Positions 6,787-21,719 of a DNA stretch of 64,000 bases are shown here, one piece after another. Origin of the DNA: Hetaerina americana (taxonomy: Eukaryota > Arthropoda > Insecta > Odonata > Calopterygidae); contig JAKTNV010000175.1 of assembly GCA_022747635.1 (NCBI GenBank), positions 434,001 to 498,000 of the forward strand, given 5' to 3'. Below the pieces are notes generated by a model. The model ran no database searches. It saw only the letters and a list, made by a program, of their open reading frames with translations, and was not told the DNA's origin. Position 1 is the first letter of the stretch. Every line of letters starts with the position of its first letter. A program made the translations under genes and the position numbers.

Positions 6787-9600
6787 ACTGTCTTTCAGGA
6801 TTAATTCTGGGTTTTATTTTGTTTATTTGATAAAAATGAACAACAATACACACCATGGAAACATTTTTGTTTGATTTGTGTAAAGTGAGATTTTCACCTA
6901 GAACCCAAAGGGGGGGTATTGGCACTTTTCATGGAAAAATGTGAAAAATTAAATTTTCTAAAAATGAAATAAATGCTTTCTAAACACCTCAAACATTCAC
7001 TCTAAAACAGAAAATTGTTGTTTTTCGCAATATTTTTAGAAATTTGGGCTCTTTTAGTAACATTAACACCTGGGCTGAAGCATCTTTTATGATCATTTAT
7101 TGTCTTTCAGGATTCATTCTGGGTTTTATTTTATTTATTTGATGAAAATGAACAACAATACACACCTTGGATACATTTTTGTTTGATTTGTTTCGAGTGA
7201 GATTTTCACCTAGAACCCAAAGGGGGGGGTATTGGCACTTTTCATGGAAAAATGTGATTAATTAAATTTTTTTAAAAAGTAATATATGCCTTCTAAACAC
7301 CTTAAACATTCACTCTAAAACAGAAGATTGTTTTTTTTCGCAATATTTTTAGAAATTTGGTCTCTTTTAGTAACATTAACACTTGCGCTGAAGCAACTTT
7401 TATGCTCATTTCTTGTCTTTCAGGATTAATTCTGGGTTTTATTTTGTTTATTTGATAAAAATGAACAACAATACACACCATGGAAACATTTTTGTTTGAT
7501 TTGTGTAAAGTGAGATTTTCACCTAGAACCCAAAGGGGGGGGTATTGGCACTTTTCATGGAAAAATGTGAAAAATTAAATTTTCTAAAAATGAAATAAAT
7601 GCTTTCTAATCACCTCAAACATTCACTCTAAAAAAGAAAATTGTTGTTTTTCGCAATATTTTTAGAAATTTGGGCTCTTTTAGTAACATTAACACCTGGG
7701 CTGAAGCATCTTTTATGATCATTTATTGTCTTTCAGGATTCATTCTGGGTCTTATTTTATTTATTTGATGAAAATGAACAACAATACACACCTTGGATAC
7801 ATTTTTGTTTGATTTGTTTCGAGTGAGATTTTCACCTAGAACCCAAAGGGGGGGGGTATTCGCACTTTTCATGGAAAAATGTGATTAATTAAATTTTTTT
7901 AAAAAGAAATATATGCCTTCTAAACACCTTAAACATTCACTCTAAAACAGAAGATTGTTTTTTTTCGCAATATTTTTAGAAATTTGGTCTCTTTTAGTAA
8001 CATTAACACTTGCGCTGAAGCAACTTTTATGCTCATTTCTTGTCTTTCAGGATTAATTCTGGGTTTTATTTTGTTTATTTGATGAAAATGAACAACAATA
8101 CACACCATGGAAACATTTTTGTTTGATTTGTTTCAAGTGAGATTTTCACCTAGAACCCAAATGTGGGGGTATTGGCACTCTTCATGGAAAAATGTGAAAA
8201 ATAAAATTCTCTAAAAATGACATAAATGCCTTCTAAACACCTCAAACATTCACTCTCAAACAGAAGATTGTTGTTTTTCGCAATATTTTTAGAAATTTGG
8301 GCTCTTTTAGTAACATTAACACTTGGGCTGAAGCATCTTTTATGATCATTTATTGCCTTTCAGGATACATTCTGGGTTTTATTTTGTTTATTTGATGAAA
8401 ATGAACAACAATACACACCTTGGATACATTTTTGTTTGATTTGTGTCGAGTGTGATTTTAACCTAGAACCCAAAGGTGGGGTAATTTTGTCACTTTTCAT
8501 GGAAAAATGTGAAAAATTAAATTTTCTAAAAATGAAATAAATGCCTTCTAAACACCTCAAACATTCACTCTAAAACAGAAGATTGTTTTTTTTCGCAATA
8601 TTTTTAGAAATTTGGTCTCTTTTAGTAACATTAACACTTGCGCTGAAGCAACTTTTATGCTCATTTCTTGTCTTTCAGGATTAATTCTGGGTTTTATTTT
8701 ATTTATTTGATGAAAATGAACAACAATACACACCTTGGATACATTTTTGTTTGATTTGTTTCCAGTGAGATTTTCACCTAGAACCCAAAGGGGGGGGTAT
8801 TGGCACTTTTCATGGAAAAATGTGATTAATTAAATTTTTTTAAAAAGAAATATATGCCTTCTAAACACCTTAAACATTCACTCTAAAACAGAAGATTGTT
8901 TTTTTTCGCAATATTTTTAGAAATTTGGTCTCTTTTAGTAACATTAACACTTGCGCTGAAGCAACTTTTATGCTCATTTCTTGTCTTTCAGGATTAATTC
9001 TGGGTTTTATTTTGTTTATTTGATGAAAATGAGCAACAATACACACCATGGAAACATTTTTGTTTGATTTGTTTCAAGTGAGATTTTCACCTAGAACCCA
9101 AATGTGGGGGTATTGGCACTCTTCATGGAAAAATGTGAAAAATAAAATTCTCTAAAAATGACATAAATGCCTTCTAAACACCTCAAACATTCACTCTCAA
9201 ACAGAAGATTGTTGTTTTTCGCAATATTTTTAGAAATTTGGGCTCTTTTAGTAACATTAACACTTGGGCTGAAGCATCTTTTATGATCATTTATTGTCTT
9301 TCAGGATACATTCTGGGTTTTATTTTGTTTATTTGATGAAAATGAACAACAATACACACCTTGGATACATTTTTGTTTGATTTGTGTCGAGTGTGATTTT
9401 CACCTAGAACCCAAAGGTGGGGTATTTTTGTCACTTTTCATGGAAAAATGTGAAAAATTAAATTTTCTAAAAATGAAATAAATGCCTTCTAAACACCTCA
9501 AACATTCACTCTAAAACAGAAGATTGTTTTTTTTCGCAATATTTTTAGAAATTTGGTCTCTTTTAGTAACATTAACACTTTCGCTGAAGCAACTTTTATG
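6787..9600. repeat. 625-bp dimeric higher-order block
   Basis: Two monomer subtypes alternate. The odd variant GATAAAAATGAAC recurs at 6831 and 7456, 625 bp apart. TTTTTTTTCGC tracts and ATTAATTAAATTTTTTT variants mark every second unit. Similar dimers return at about 12.0-13.6 kb and 17.4-19.1 kb. Confidence 0.8.
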
Positions 9601-9609
9601 CTCATTTCT

Positions 9610-11680
9610 TGTATTTCAAGGTTAATTCTGGGTTTATTTTGTTTATTTGATGAAAATGAACAATAATACACACCATGGAAACATATTTGTTTGATTCGTG
9701 TCGGGTGAGATTTTCACCTAGAACCCAAAGGGGGGGTATTGGCACTTTTCATGGAAAATGTGAAAAATTACAATTTCTAAAAATGAAATAAATGCCTTCT
9801 ATACACCTCAAACATTCACTCTATAATGGAAGATTGTTGTTTTTTCGCAATATTATCAGAAATTTGGTCTCTTTTACTAACATTAACACTTGCGCTGAGG
9901 CATCTTGTATGCTCATTTCTTGTCTTTAATGATTTATTCTGGGTTTTATTTTGTTTATTTGATGAAAATGAACAACAATACACACCATGGAAACATTTTT
10001 GTTTGATTCGTGTCGAGTGAGATTTTCACCTAGAACCCAAAGGGGGGGGTATTGGCACTTTTCATGGAAAAATGTGAAAAATTAACATTTCTAAAAATGA
10101 AATAAATGCCTTCTATACACCTCAAACATTCACTCTATAATGGAAAACTGTTGTGTTTCGCATAATTTTTGGAAATTGGGGCTCTTTTACTAACATTAAC
10201 ACTTGCGCTGAGGCATCTTTTATGCTCATTTCTTGTCTTTAATGATTTATTCTGGGTTTTATTTTGTTTATTTGATGAAAATGGACAACAATACACACCA
10301 TGGAAACATTTTTGTTTGTTTCGTGTCGAGTGAGATTTTCACCTAGAACCCAAAGGGGGGGGTATTGGCACTTTTCATGGAAAAATGTGAAAAATTAACA
10401 TTTTTAAAAATGAATTAAATGCCTTCTTTACACCTCAAACATTCACTCTAAAACAGAAGATAGTTGTTTTTCGCAATATTTTTTGAAATTTGGGCTCTTT
10501 TACTAACATTAACACTTGCGCGGAAGCATTTTTTATGCTCATATGTTGTCTTTCAGGACTTATTCTGGGTTTTATTTTTTTTATTTGATGAAAATGAACA
10601 ACAAAACAAACCATGGAAACATTTTTGTTTGATTTGTGTCGAGGGAGATTTTCACCTAGAACCCAAAGGGGGGGGATTAGCACTTTTCATGGAAAAATGT
10701 GAAAAATTAAAATTTCTAAAAATGAAATAAATGCCTTCTATACACCTCAAACATTCACTCTATAATGGAAGATTGTTGTTTTTCGCAATATTTTTGGTAA
10801 TTTGGGCTCTTTTACTAACATTAACACTTGCGCTGAGGCATCTTTTATGCTCATTTCTTGTCTTTAATAATTTATTCTGGGCTTTATTTTGTTTATTTGA
10901 TGAAAATGAACAACAATACACACCATGGAAACATTTTTGTTTGATTTGTGTCGAGTGAGATTTTCACCTATAACCCAAAGGGGGGGTATTGGCACTTTTC
11001 ATGGAAAAATGTGTAAAATTAAAATTTCTAAAAATGAAATAAATGCCTTCTATACACCTCAAACATTCACTCTATTATGGAAGATTGTTGTTTTTCGCAA
11101 TATTTTTGGAAATTTGGGCTCTTTTACTAAAATTAACACTTGCGCTGAGGCATCTTTTATGCTCATTTCTTGTCTTTAATGATTTATTCTGGGTTTTATT
11201 TTGTTTATTTGATGAAAATGAAATACAATACACACTAGTGAAACATTTTTGTTTGATTCGTGTCGAGTGAGATTTTCACCTAGAACCCAAAGGGGGGTAT
11301 TGGCACTTTTCATGGAAAAATGTGAAAAATTAAAATTTCTAAAAATGAAATAAATGCCTTCTATACACCTCAAACATTCACTCTATAATTGAAGATTGTT
11401 GTTTTTCGCAATATTTTTGGAAATTTGGGCTATTTTACTAACATTAACACTTGCGCTGAGGCATCTTTTATGCTCATTTCTTGTCTTTAATGATTTATTC
11501 TGGGTTTTATTTTGTTTATCTGATGAAAATGAACAAAAATACACACCATGGAAACATTTTTGTTTGATTTGTTTCGAGTGAGATTTTCACCTAGAACCCA
11601 AAGGGTGGGGTATTGGCACTTTTCATGGAAAAATGTGAAAAATTAAATTTTCTAAAAATGAAATAAATGCCTTATAAACA
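9610..11680. repeat. Divergent satellite subfamily block, copy 1
   Basis: Monomers here carry CTTTTACTAACATT, GCTGAGGCATC and CTTTAATGATTT in place of the usual GTAAC, GAAGCA and CTTTCAGGATT. Plus-strand frames of 60-88 codons stay open across single monomers. The block is matched at an offset of about 5,464 bp by the next copy. Confidence 0.8.
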
Positions 11681-14400
11681 CCTCAAACATTCACTCTAGA
11701 ACAGAAGATTGTTGTTTTTCGCAAAATTTTTAGAAATTTGGGCTCTTTTATTAACATTAACACTTTCGCTGGAGCAACTTTTATGCTCATTTCTTGTAAT
11801 TCAAGGTTAATTCTGGGTTTTATTTTGTTTATTTGATGAAAATGAACAATAATACACACCATGGAAACATTTTTGTTTGATTTGTGTCGAGTGAGATTTT
11901 CACCTAGAACCCAAAGGGGGGGTATTGGCACTTTTCATGGAAAAATGTGTTGATTAAATTTTTTTAAAAAGAAATATATGCCTTCTAAACACCTTAAACA
12001 TTCACTCTAAAACAGAAGATTGTTTTTTTCGCAATATTTTTAGAAATTTGGTCTCTTTTAGTAACATTAACACTTGCGCTGAAGCAACTTTTATGCTCAT
12101 TTCTTGTCTTTCAGGATTAATTCTGGGTTTTATTTTGTTTATTTGATGAAAATGAACAACAATACACACCATGGAAACATTTTTGTTTGATTTGTGTCAA
12201 GTGAGATTTTCACCTAGAACCCAAAGAGGGGGTATTGGCACTTTTCATGGAAAAATGTGAAAAATTAAATTTTCTAAAAATGAAATAAATGCTTTCTAAA
12301 CACCTCAAACATTCACTCTAAAACAGAAAATTGTTGTTTTTCGCAATATTTTTAGAAATTTGGGCTCTTTTAGTAACATTAACACCTGGGCTGAAGCATC
12401 TTTTATGATCATTTATTGTCTTTCAGGATTCATTCTGGGTTTTATTTTATTTATTTGATGAAAATGAACAACAATACACACCTTGGATACATTTTTGTTT
12501 GATATGTTTCGAGTGAGATTTTCACCTAGAACCCAAAGGGGGGGGTATTGGCACTTTTCATGGAAAAATGTGATTAATTAAATTTTTTAAAAAAGTAATA
12601 TATGCCTTCTAAACACCTTAAACATTCACTCTAAAACAGAAGATTGTTTTTTTTCGCAATATTTTTAGAAATTTGGTCTCTTTTAGTAACATTAACACTT
12701 GCGCTGAAGCAACTTTTATGCTCATTTCTTGTCTTTCAGGATTAATTCTGGGTTTTATTTTGTTTATTTGATGAAAATGAACAACAATACACACCATGGA
12801 AACATTTTTGTTTGATTTGTGTCAAGTGAGATTTTCACCTAGAACCCAAAGGGGGGGGTATTGGCACTTTTCATGGAAAAATGTGAAAAATTAAATTTTC
12901 TAAAAATGAAATAAATGCTTTCTAAACACCTCAAACATTCACTCTAAAACAGAAAATTGTTGTTTTTCGCAATATTTTTAGAAATTTGGGCTCTTTTAGT
13001 AACATTAACACCTGGGCTGAAGCATCTTTTATGATCATTTATTGTCTTTCAGGATTCATTCTGGGTGTTATTTTATTTATTTGATGAAAATGAACAACAA
13101 TACACACCTTGGATACATTTTTGTTTGATTTGTTTCGAGTGAGATTTTCACCTAGAACCCAAAGGGGGGGGTATTGGCACTTTTCATGGAAAAATGTGAT
13201 TAATTAAATTTTTTAAAAAGAAATATATGCCTTCTAAACACCTTAAACATTCACTCTAAAACAGAAGATTGTTTTTTTTCGCAATATTTTTAGAAATTTG
13301 GTCTCTTTTAGTAACATTAACACTTGCGCTGAAGCAACTTTTATGCTCATTTCTTGTCTTTCAGGATTAATTCTGGGTTTTATTTTGTTTATTTGATGAA
13401 AATGAACAACAATACACACCATGGAAACATTTTTGTTTGATTTGTTTCAAGTGAGATTTTCACCTAGAACCCAAATGTGGGGGTATTGGCACTCTTCATG
13501 GAAAAATGTGAAAAATAAAATTCTCTAAAAATGACGTAAATGCCTTCTAAACACCTCAAACATTCACTCTCAAACAGAAGATTGTTGTTTTTCGCAATAT
13601 TTTTAGAAATTTGGGCTCTTTTAGTAACATTAACACTTGCGCTGAAGCAACTTTTATGCTCATTTCTTGTCTTTCAGGATTAATTCTGGGTTTTATTTTG
13701 TTTATTTGAAGAAAATGAACAACAATACACACCTTGGATACATTTTTGTTTGATTTGTGTCGAGTGAGATTTTCACCTAGAACCCAAAAGGGGGGGTATT
13801 GGCACTTTTCATGGAAAAATGTGTTGATTAAATTTTTTTAAAAAGAAATATATGCCTTCTAAACACCTTAAACATTCACTCTAAAACAGAAGATTGTTTT
13901 TTTTCGCAATATTTTTAGAAATTTGGTCTCTTTTAGTAACATTAACACTTGCGCTGAAGCAACTTTTATGCTCATTTCTTGTCTTTAAGGATTAATTCTG
14001 GGTTTTATTTTGTTTATTTGATGAAAATGAACAACAATACACACCATGGAAACATTTTTGTTTGATTTGTGTCAAGTGAGATTTTCACCTAGAACCCAAA
14101 GGGGGGGTATTGGCACTTTTCATGGAAAAATGTGAAAAATTAAATTTTCTAAAAATGAAATAAATGCTTTCTAAACACCTCAAACATTCACTCTAAAACA
14201 GAAAATTGTTGTTTTTCGCAATATTTTTAGAAATTTGGGCTCTTTTAGTAACATTAACACCTGGGCTGAAGCATCTTTTATGATCATTTATTGTCTTTCA
14301 GGATTCATTCTGGGTTTTATTTTATTTATTTGATGAAAATGAACAACAATACACACCTTGGATACATTTTTGTTTGATTTGTTTCGAGTGAGATTTTCAC

Positions 14401-14440
14401 CTAGAACCCAAAGGGGGGGGTAAGCAACTTTTATGCTCAT
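14401..14440. repeat. Truncated satellite monomer junction
   Basis: The G-run ending near 14421 is followed directly by AAGCAACTTTTATGCTC, which normally lies about 160 bp further along. Half a monomer is missing. This deletion explains why the 5,464-bp spacing of the neighbouring blocks equals 17.5 monomers. Confidence 0.85.
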
Positions 14441-15389
14441 TTCTTGTCTTTCAGGATTAATTCTGGGTTTTATTTTGTTTATTTGATGAAAATGAACAAC
14501 AATACACACCATGGAAACATTTTTGTTTGATTTGTTTCAAGTGAGATTTTCACCTAGAACCCAAAGGGGGGGGTATTAGCACTTTTCATGGAAAAATGTG
14601 AAAAATTAAATTTTCTAAAAATGAAATAAATGCCTTATAAACACCTCAAACATTCACTCTAAAACAAAAGATTGTAGTTTTTCGCAATATTTTTAGAAAT
14701 TTGGGCTCTTTTAGTAACATTAACACTTGGGCTGAAGCATCTTTTATGATCATTTATTGTCTTTCAGGATACATTCTGGGTTTTATTTTGTTTATTTGAT
14801 GAAAATGAACAACAATACACACCTTGGATACATTTTTGTTTGATTTGTGTCGAGTGTGATTTTCACCTAGAACCCAAAGGTGGGGTATTTTTGTCACTTT
14901 TCATGGAAAAATGTGAAAAATTAAATTTTCTAAAAATGAAATAAATGCCTTCTAAACACCTCAAACATTCACTCTAAAACAGAAGATTGTTGTTTTTCAC
15001 AATATTTTTAGAAATTTGGGCTCTTTTAGTAACATTAACACTTTCGCTGAAGCAACTTTTATGCTCATTTCTTGTATTTCAAGGTTAATTCTGGGTTTTA
15101 TTTTGTTTATTTGATGAAAATGAACAATAATACACACCATGGAAACATTTTTGTTTGATTTTTGTCGAGTGAGATTTTCACCTAGAACCCAAAGGTGGGG
15201 TATTTTTGTCACTTTTCATGGAAAAATGTGAAAAATTAAATTTTCTAAAAATGAAATAAATGCCTTCTAAACACCTCAAACATTCACTCTAAAACAGAAG
15301 ATTGTTTTTTTTTGCAATATTTTTAGAAATTTGGTCTCTTTTAGTAACATTAACACTTTCGCTGAAGCAACTTTTATGCTCATTTCTTG

Positions 15390-17145
15390 TATTTCAAGGT
15401 TAATTCTGGGTTTATTTTGTTTATTTGATGAAAATGAACAATAATACACACCATGGAAACATATTTGTTTGATTCGTGTCGGGTGGATTTTCACCTAGAA
15501 CCCAAAGGGGGGGTATTGGCACTTTTCATGGAAAAATGTGAAAAATTACAATTTCTAAAAATGAAATAAATGCCTTCTATACACCTCAAACATTCACTCT
15601 ATAATGGAAGATTGTTGTTTTTTCGCAATATTATCAGAAATTTGGTCTCTTTTACTAACATTTACACTTGCGCTGAGGCATCTTTTATGCTCATTTCTTG
15701 TCTTTAATGATTTATTCTGGGTTTTATTTTGTTTATTTGATGAAAATGGACAACAATACACACCATGGAAACATTTTTGTTTGTTTCGTGTCGAGTGAGA
15801 TTTTCACCTAGAACCCAAAGGGGGGGGTATTGGCACTTTTCATGGAAAAATGTGAAAAATTAACATTTTTAAAAATGAATTAAATGCCTTCTATACACCT
15901 CAAACATTCACTCTAAAACAGAAGATAGTTGTTTTTCGCAATATTTTTTGAAATTTGGGCTCTTTTACTAACATTAACACTTGCGCGGAAGCATTTTTTA
16001 TGCTCATATGTTGTCTTTCAGGACTTATTCTGGGTTTTATTTTTTTTATTTGATGAAAATGAACAACAAAACAAACCATGGAAACATTTTTGTTTGATTT
16101 GTGTTGAGGGAGATTTTCACCTAGAACCCAAAGGGGGGGGATTAGCACTTTTCATGGAAAAATGTGAAAAATTAAAATTTCTAAAAATGAAATAAATGCC
16201 TTCTATACACCTCAAACATTCACTCTATAATGGAAGATTGTTGTTTTTCGCAATATTTTTGGTAATTTGGGCTCTTTTACTAACATAACACTTGCGCTGA
16301 GGCATCTTTTATGCTCATTTCTTGTCTTTAATAATTTATTCTGGGCTTTATTTTGTTTATTTGATGAAAATGAACAACAATACACACCATGGAAACATTT
16401 TTGTTTGATTTGTGTCGAGTGAGATTTTCACCTATAACCCAAAGGGGGGGTATTGGCACTTTTCATGGAAAAATGTGTAAAATTAAAATTTCTAAAAATG
16501 AAATAAATGCCTTCTATACACCTCAAACATTCACTCTATTATGGAAGATTGTTGTTTTTCGCAATATTTTTGGAAATTTGGGCTCTTTTACTAAAATTAA
16601 CACTTGCGCTGAGGCATCTTTTATGCTCATTTCTTGTCTTTAATGATTTATTCTGGGTTTTATTTTGTTTATTTGATGAAAATGAAATACAATACACACT
16701 AGTGAAACATTTTTGTTTGATTCGTGTCGAGTGAGATTTTCACCTAGAACCCAAAGGGGGGTATTGGCACTTTTCATGGAAAAATGTGAAAAATTAAAAT
16801 TTCTAAAAATGAAATAAATGCCTTCTATACACCTCAAACATTCACTCTATAATTGAAGATTGTTGTTTTTCGCAATATTTTTGGAAATTTGGGCTATTTT
16901 ACTAACATTAACACTTGCGCTGAGGCATCTTTTATGCTCATTTCTTGTCTTTAATGATTTATTCTGGGTTTTATTTTGTTTATCTGATGAAAATGAACAA
17001 AAATACACACCATGGAAACATTTTTGTTTGATTTGTTTCGAGTGAGATTTTCACCTAGAACTCAAAGGGTGGGGTATTGGCACTTTTCATGGAAAAATGT
17101 GAAAAATTAAATTTTCTAAAAATGAAATAAATGCCTTATAAACAC
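15390..17145. repeat. Divergent satellite subfamily block, copy 2
   Basis: Nearly identical to copy 1 at an offset of 5,464-5,465 bp (for example 10435 against 15900, and 11396 against 16860). It has one monomer fewer at its left side, because the offset there is 5,778 bp. Near 17.35 kb similarity switches from the 11.9-kb region to the 13.8-kb region, so the array is a mosaic. Confidence 0.8.
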
Positions 17146-19169
17146 CTCAAACATTCACTCTAGAACAGAAGATTGTTGTTTTTCGCAAAATTTTTAGAAA
17201 TTTGGGCTCTTTTATTAACATTAACACTTTCGCTGGAGCAACTTTTATGCTCATTTCTTGTAATTCAAGGTTAATTCTGGGTTTTATTTTGTTTATTTGA
17301 TAAAAATGAACAATAATACACACCATGGAAACATTTTTGTTTGATTTGTGTCGAGTGAGATTTTCACCTAGAACCCAAAAGGGGGGGTATTGGCACTTTT
17401 CATGGAAAAATGTGTTGATTAAATTTTTTTAAAAAGAAATATATGCCTTCTAAACACCTTAAACATTCACTCTAAAACAGAAGATTGTTTTTTTTCGCAA
17501 TATTTTTAGAAATTTGGTCTCTTTTAGTAACATTAACACTTGCGCTGAAGCAACTTTTATGCTCATTTCTTGTCTTTAAGGATTAATTCTGGGTTTTATT
17601 TTGTTTATTTGATGAAAATGAACAACAATACACACCATGGAAACATTTTTGTTTGATTTGTGTCAAGTGAGATTTTCACCTAGAACCCAAAGGGGGGGTA
17701 TTGGCACTTTTCATGGAAAAATGTGAAAAATTAAATTTTCTAAAAATGAAATAAATGCTTTCTAAACACCTCAAACATTCACTCTAAAACAGAAAATTGT
17801 TGTTTTTCGCAATATTTTTAGAAATTTGGGCTCTTTTAGTAACATTAACACCTGGGCTGAAGCATCTTTTATGATCATTTATTGTCTTTCAGGATTCATT
17901 CTGGGTTTTATTTTATTTATTTGATGAAAATGAACAACAATACACACCTTGGATACATTTTTGTTTGATTTGTTTCGAGTGAGATTTTCACCTAGAACCC
18001 AAAGGGGGGGGTATTGGCACTTTTCATGGAAAAATGTGATTAATTAAATTTTTTTAAAAAGTAATATATGCCTTCTAAACACCTTAAACATTCACTCTAA
18101 AACAGAAGATTGTTTTTTTTCGCAATATTTTTAGAAATTTGGTCTCTTTTAGTAACATTAACACTTGCGCTGAAGCAACTTTTGTGCTCATTTCTTGTCT
18201 TTCAGGATTAATTCTGGGTTTTATTTTGTTTATTTGATGAAAATGAACAACAATACACACCATGGAAACATTTTTGTTTGATTTGTGTCAAGTGAGATTT
18301 TCACCTAGAACCCAAAGGGGGGGGTATTGGCACTTTTCATGGAAAAATGTGAAAAATTAAATTTTCTAAAAATGAAATAAATGCTTTCTAAACACCTCAA
18401 ACATTCACTCTAAAACAGAAAATTGTTGTTTTTCGCAATATTTTTAGAAATTTGGGCTCTTTTAGTAACATTAACACCTGGGCTGAAGCATCTTTTATGA
18501 TCATTTATTGTCTTTCAGGATTCATTCTGGGTTTTATTTTATTTATTTGATGAAAATGAACAACAATACACACCTTGGATACATTTTTGTTTGATTTGTT
18601 TCGAGTGAGATTTTCACCTAGAACCCAAAGGGGGGGGTATTGGCACTTTTCATGGAAAAATGTGTTTAATTAAATTTTTTTAAAAAGAAATATATGCCTT
18701 CTAAACACCTTAAACATTCACTCTAAAACAGAAGATTGTTTTTTTTCGCAATATTTTTAGAAATTTGGTCTCTTTTAGTAACATTAACACTTGCGCTGAA
18801 GCAACTTTTATGCTCATTTCTTGTCTTTCAGGATTAATTCTGGGTTTTATTTTGTTTATTTGATGAAAATGAACAACAATACACACCATGGAAACATTTT
18901 TGTTTGATTTGTTTCAAGTGAGATTTTCACCTAGAACCCAAATGTGGGGGTATTGGCACTCTTCATGGAAAAATGTGAAAAATAAAATTCTCTAAAAATG
19001 ACATAAATGCCTTCTAAACACCTCCAAACATTCACTCTCAAACAGAAGATTGTTGTTTTTCGCAATATTTTTAGAAATTTGGGCTCTTTTAGTAACATTA
19101 ACACTTGGGCTGAAGCATCTTTTATGATCATTTATTGTCTTTCAGGATACATTCTGGTTTTTATTTTGT

Positions 19170-20270
19170 TTATTTGATGAAAATGAACAACAATACACAC
19201 CATGGAAACATTTTTGTTTGTTTCGTGTCGAGTGAGATTTTCACCTAGAACCCAAAGGGGGGGGGTATTGGCACTTTTCATGGAAAAATGTGAAAAATTA
19301 ACATTTTTAAAAATGAATTAAATGCCTTCTATACACCTCAAACATTCACTCTACAACAGAAGATATTTGTTTTTCGCAATATTTTTTGAAATTTGGGCTC
19401 TTTTACTAACATTTACACTTGCGCGGAAGCATTTTTTATGCTCATATGTTGTCTTTCAGGACTTATTCTGGGTTTTATTTTTTTTATTTGATGAAAATGA
19501 ACAACAAAACAAACCATGGAAACATTTTTGTTTGATTTGTGTCGAGGGAGATTTTCACCTAGAACCCAAAGGGGGGGGATTAGCACTTTTCATGGAAAAA
19601 TGTGAAAAATTAAAATTTCTAAAAATGAAATAAATGCCTTCTATACACCTCAAACATTCACTCTATAATGGAAGATTGTTGTTTTTCGCAATATTTTTGG
19701 TAATTTGGGCTCTTTTACTAACATTAACACTTGCGCTGAGGCATCTTTTATGCTCATTTCTTGTCTTTAATAATTTATTCTGGGCTTTATTATGTTTATT
19801 TGATGAAAATGAACAACAATACACACCATGGAAACATTTTTGTTTGATTTGTGTCGAGTGAGATTTTCACCTATAACCCAAAGGGGGGGTATTGGCACTT
19901 TTCATGGAAAAATGTGTAAAATTAAAATTTCTAAAAATGAAATAAATGCCTTCTTTACACCTCAAACATTCACTCTATTATGGAAGATTGTTGTTTTTCG
20001 CAATATTTTTGGAAATTTGGGCTCTTTTACTAAAATTAACACTTGCGCTGAGGCATCTTTTATGCTCATTTCTTGTCTTTAATGATTTATTCTGGGTTTT
20101 ATTTTGTTTATTTGATGAAAATGAAATACAATACACACTAGTGAAACATTTTTGTTTGATTCGTGTCGAGTGAGATTTTCACCTAGAACCCAAAGGGGGG
20201 TATTGGCACTTTTCATGGAAAAATGTGAAAAATTAAATTTTCTAAAAATGAAATAAATGCCTTATAAACA
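19170..20270. repeat. Divergent satellite subfamily block, copy 3 (shortened)
   Basis: Corresponds to 10.3-11.3 kb at an offset of about 8,903 bp. The last monomer type of copies 1 and 2 before the CGCAAAATTTTT variant is missing here, so the block ends one unit early. Confidence 0.75.
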
Positions 20271-21719
20271 CCTCAAACATTCACTCTAGAACAGAAGATT
20301 GTTGTTTTTCGCAAAATTTTTAGAAATTTGGGCTCTTTTATTAACATTAACACTTTCGCTGGAGCAACTTTTATGCTCATTTCTTGTAATTCAAGGTTAA
20401 TTCTGGGTTTTATTTTGTTTATTTGATGAAAATGAACAATAAAACACACCATGGAAACATTTTTGTTTGATTTGTGTCGAGCGAGATTTTCACCTAGAAC
20501 CCAAAGGGGGGGTATTGGCACTTTTCATGGAAAAATGTGTTGATTAAATTTTTTTAAAAAGAAATATATGCCTTCTAAACACCTTAAACATTCACTCTAA
20601 AACAGAAGATTGTTTTTTTTCGCAATATTTTTAGAAATTTGGTCTCTTTTAGTAACATTAACACTTGCGCTGAAGCAACTTTTATGCTCATTTCTTGTCT
20701 TTCAGGATTAATTCTGGGTTTTATTTTGTTTATTTGATGAAAATGAACAACAATACACACCATGGAAACATTTTTGTTTGATTTGTTTCAAGTGAGATTT
20801 TCACCTAGAACCCAAATGTGGGGGTATTGGCACTCTTCATGGAAAAATGTGAAAAATAAAATTCTCTAAAAATGACATAAATGCCTTCTAAACACCTCAA
20901 ACATTCACTCTCAAACAGAAGATTGTTGTTTTTCGCAATATTTTTAGAAGTTTGGGCTCTTTTAGTAACATTAACACTTGGGCTGAAGCATCTTTTATGA
21001 TCATTTATTGTCTTTCAGGATACATTCTGGGTTTTATTTTGTTTATTTGATGAAAATGAACAACAATACACACCTTGGATACATTTTTGTTTGATTTGTC
21101 TCGAGTTTGATTTTCACCTAGAACCCAAAGGTGGGGTATTTTTGTCACTTTTCATGGAAAAATGTGAAAAATTAAATTTTCTAAAAATGAAATAAATGCC
21201 TTCTAAACACCTCAAACATTCACTCTAAAACAGAAGATTGTTTTTTTTCGCAATATTTTTAGAAATTTGGTCTCTTTTAGTAACATTAACACTTGCGCTG
21301 AAGCAACTTTTATGCTCATTTCTTGTCTTTCAGGATTAATTCTGGGTTTTATTTTGTTTATTTGATGAAAATGAACAACAATACACACCTTGGATACATT
21401 TTTGTTTGATTTGTGTCGAGTGAGATTTTCACCTAGAACCCAAAGGGGGGGGTATTGGCACTTTTCATGGAAAAATGTGATTAATTAAATTTTTTTAAAA
21501 AGAAATATATGCCTTCTAAACACCTTAAACATTCACTCTAAAACAGAAGATTGTTTTTTTTCGCAATATTTTTAGATATTTGGTCTCTTTTAGTAACATT
21601 AACACTTGCGCTGAAGCAACTTTTATGCTCATTTCTTGTCTTTCAGGATTAATTCTGGGTTTTATTTTGTTTATTTGATGAAAATGAACAACAATACACA
21701 CCATGGAAACATTTTTGTT

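Noticed and set aside
6787..6900. Mobile element end or target-site duplication at the array start
   Set aside because: The array begins inside a monomer at the TCTTTCAGG point, and I found no terminal repeats or duplicated target there.
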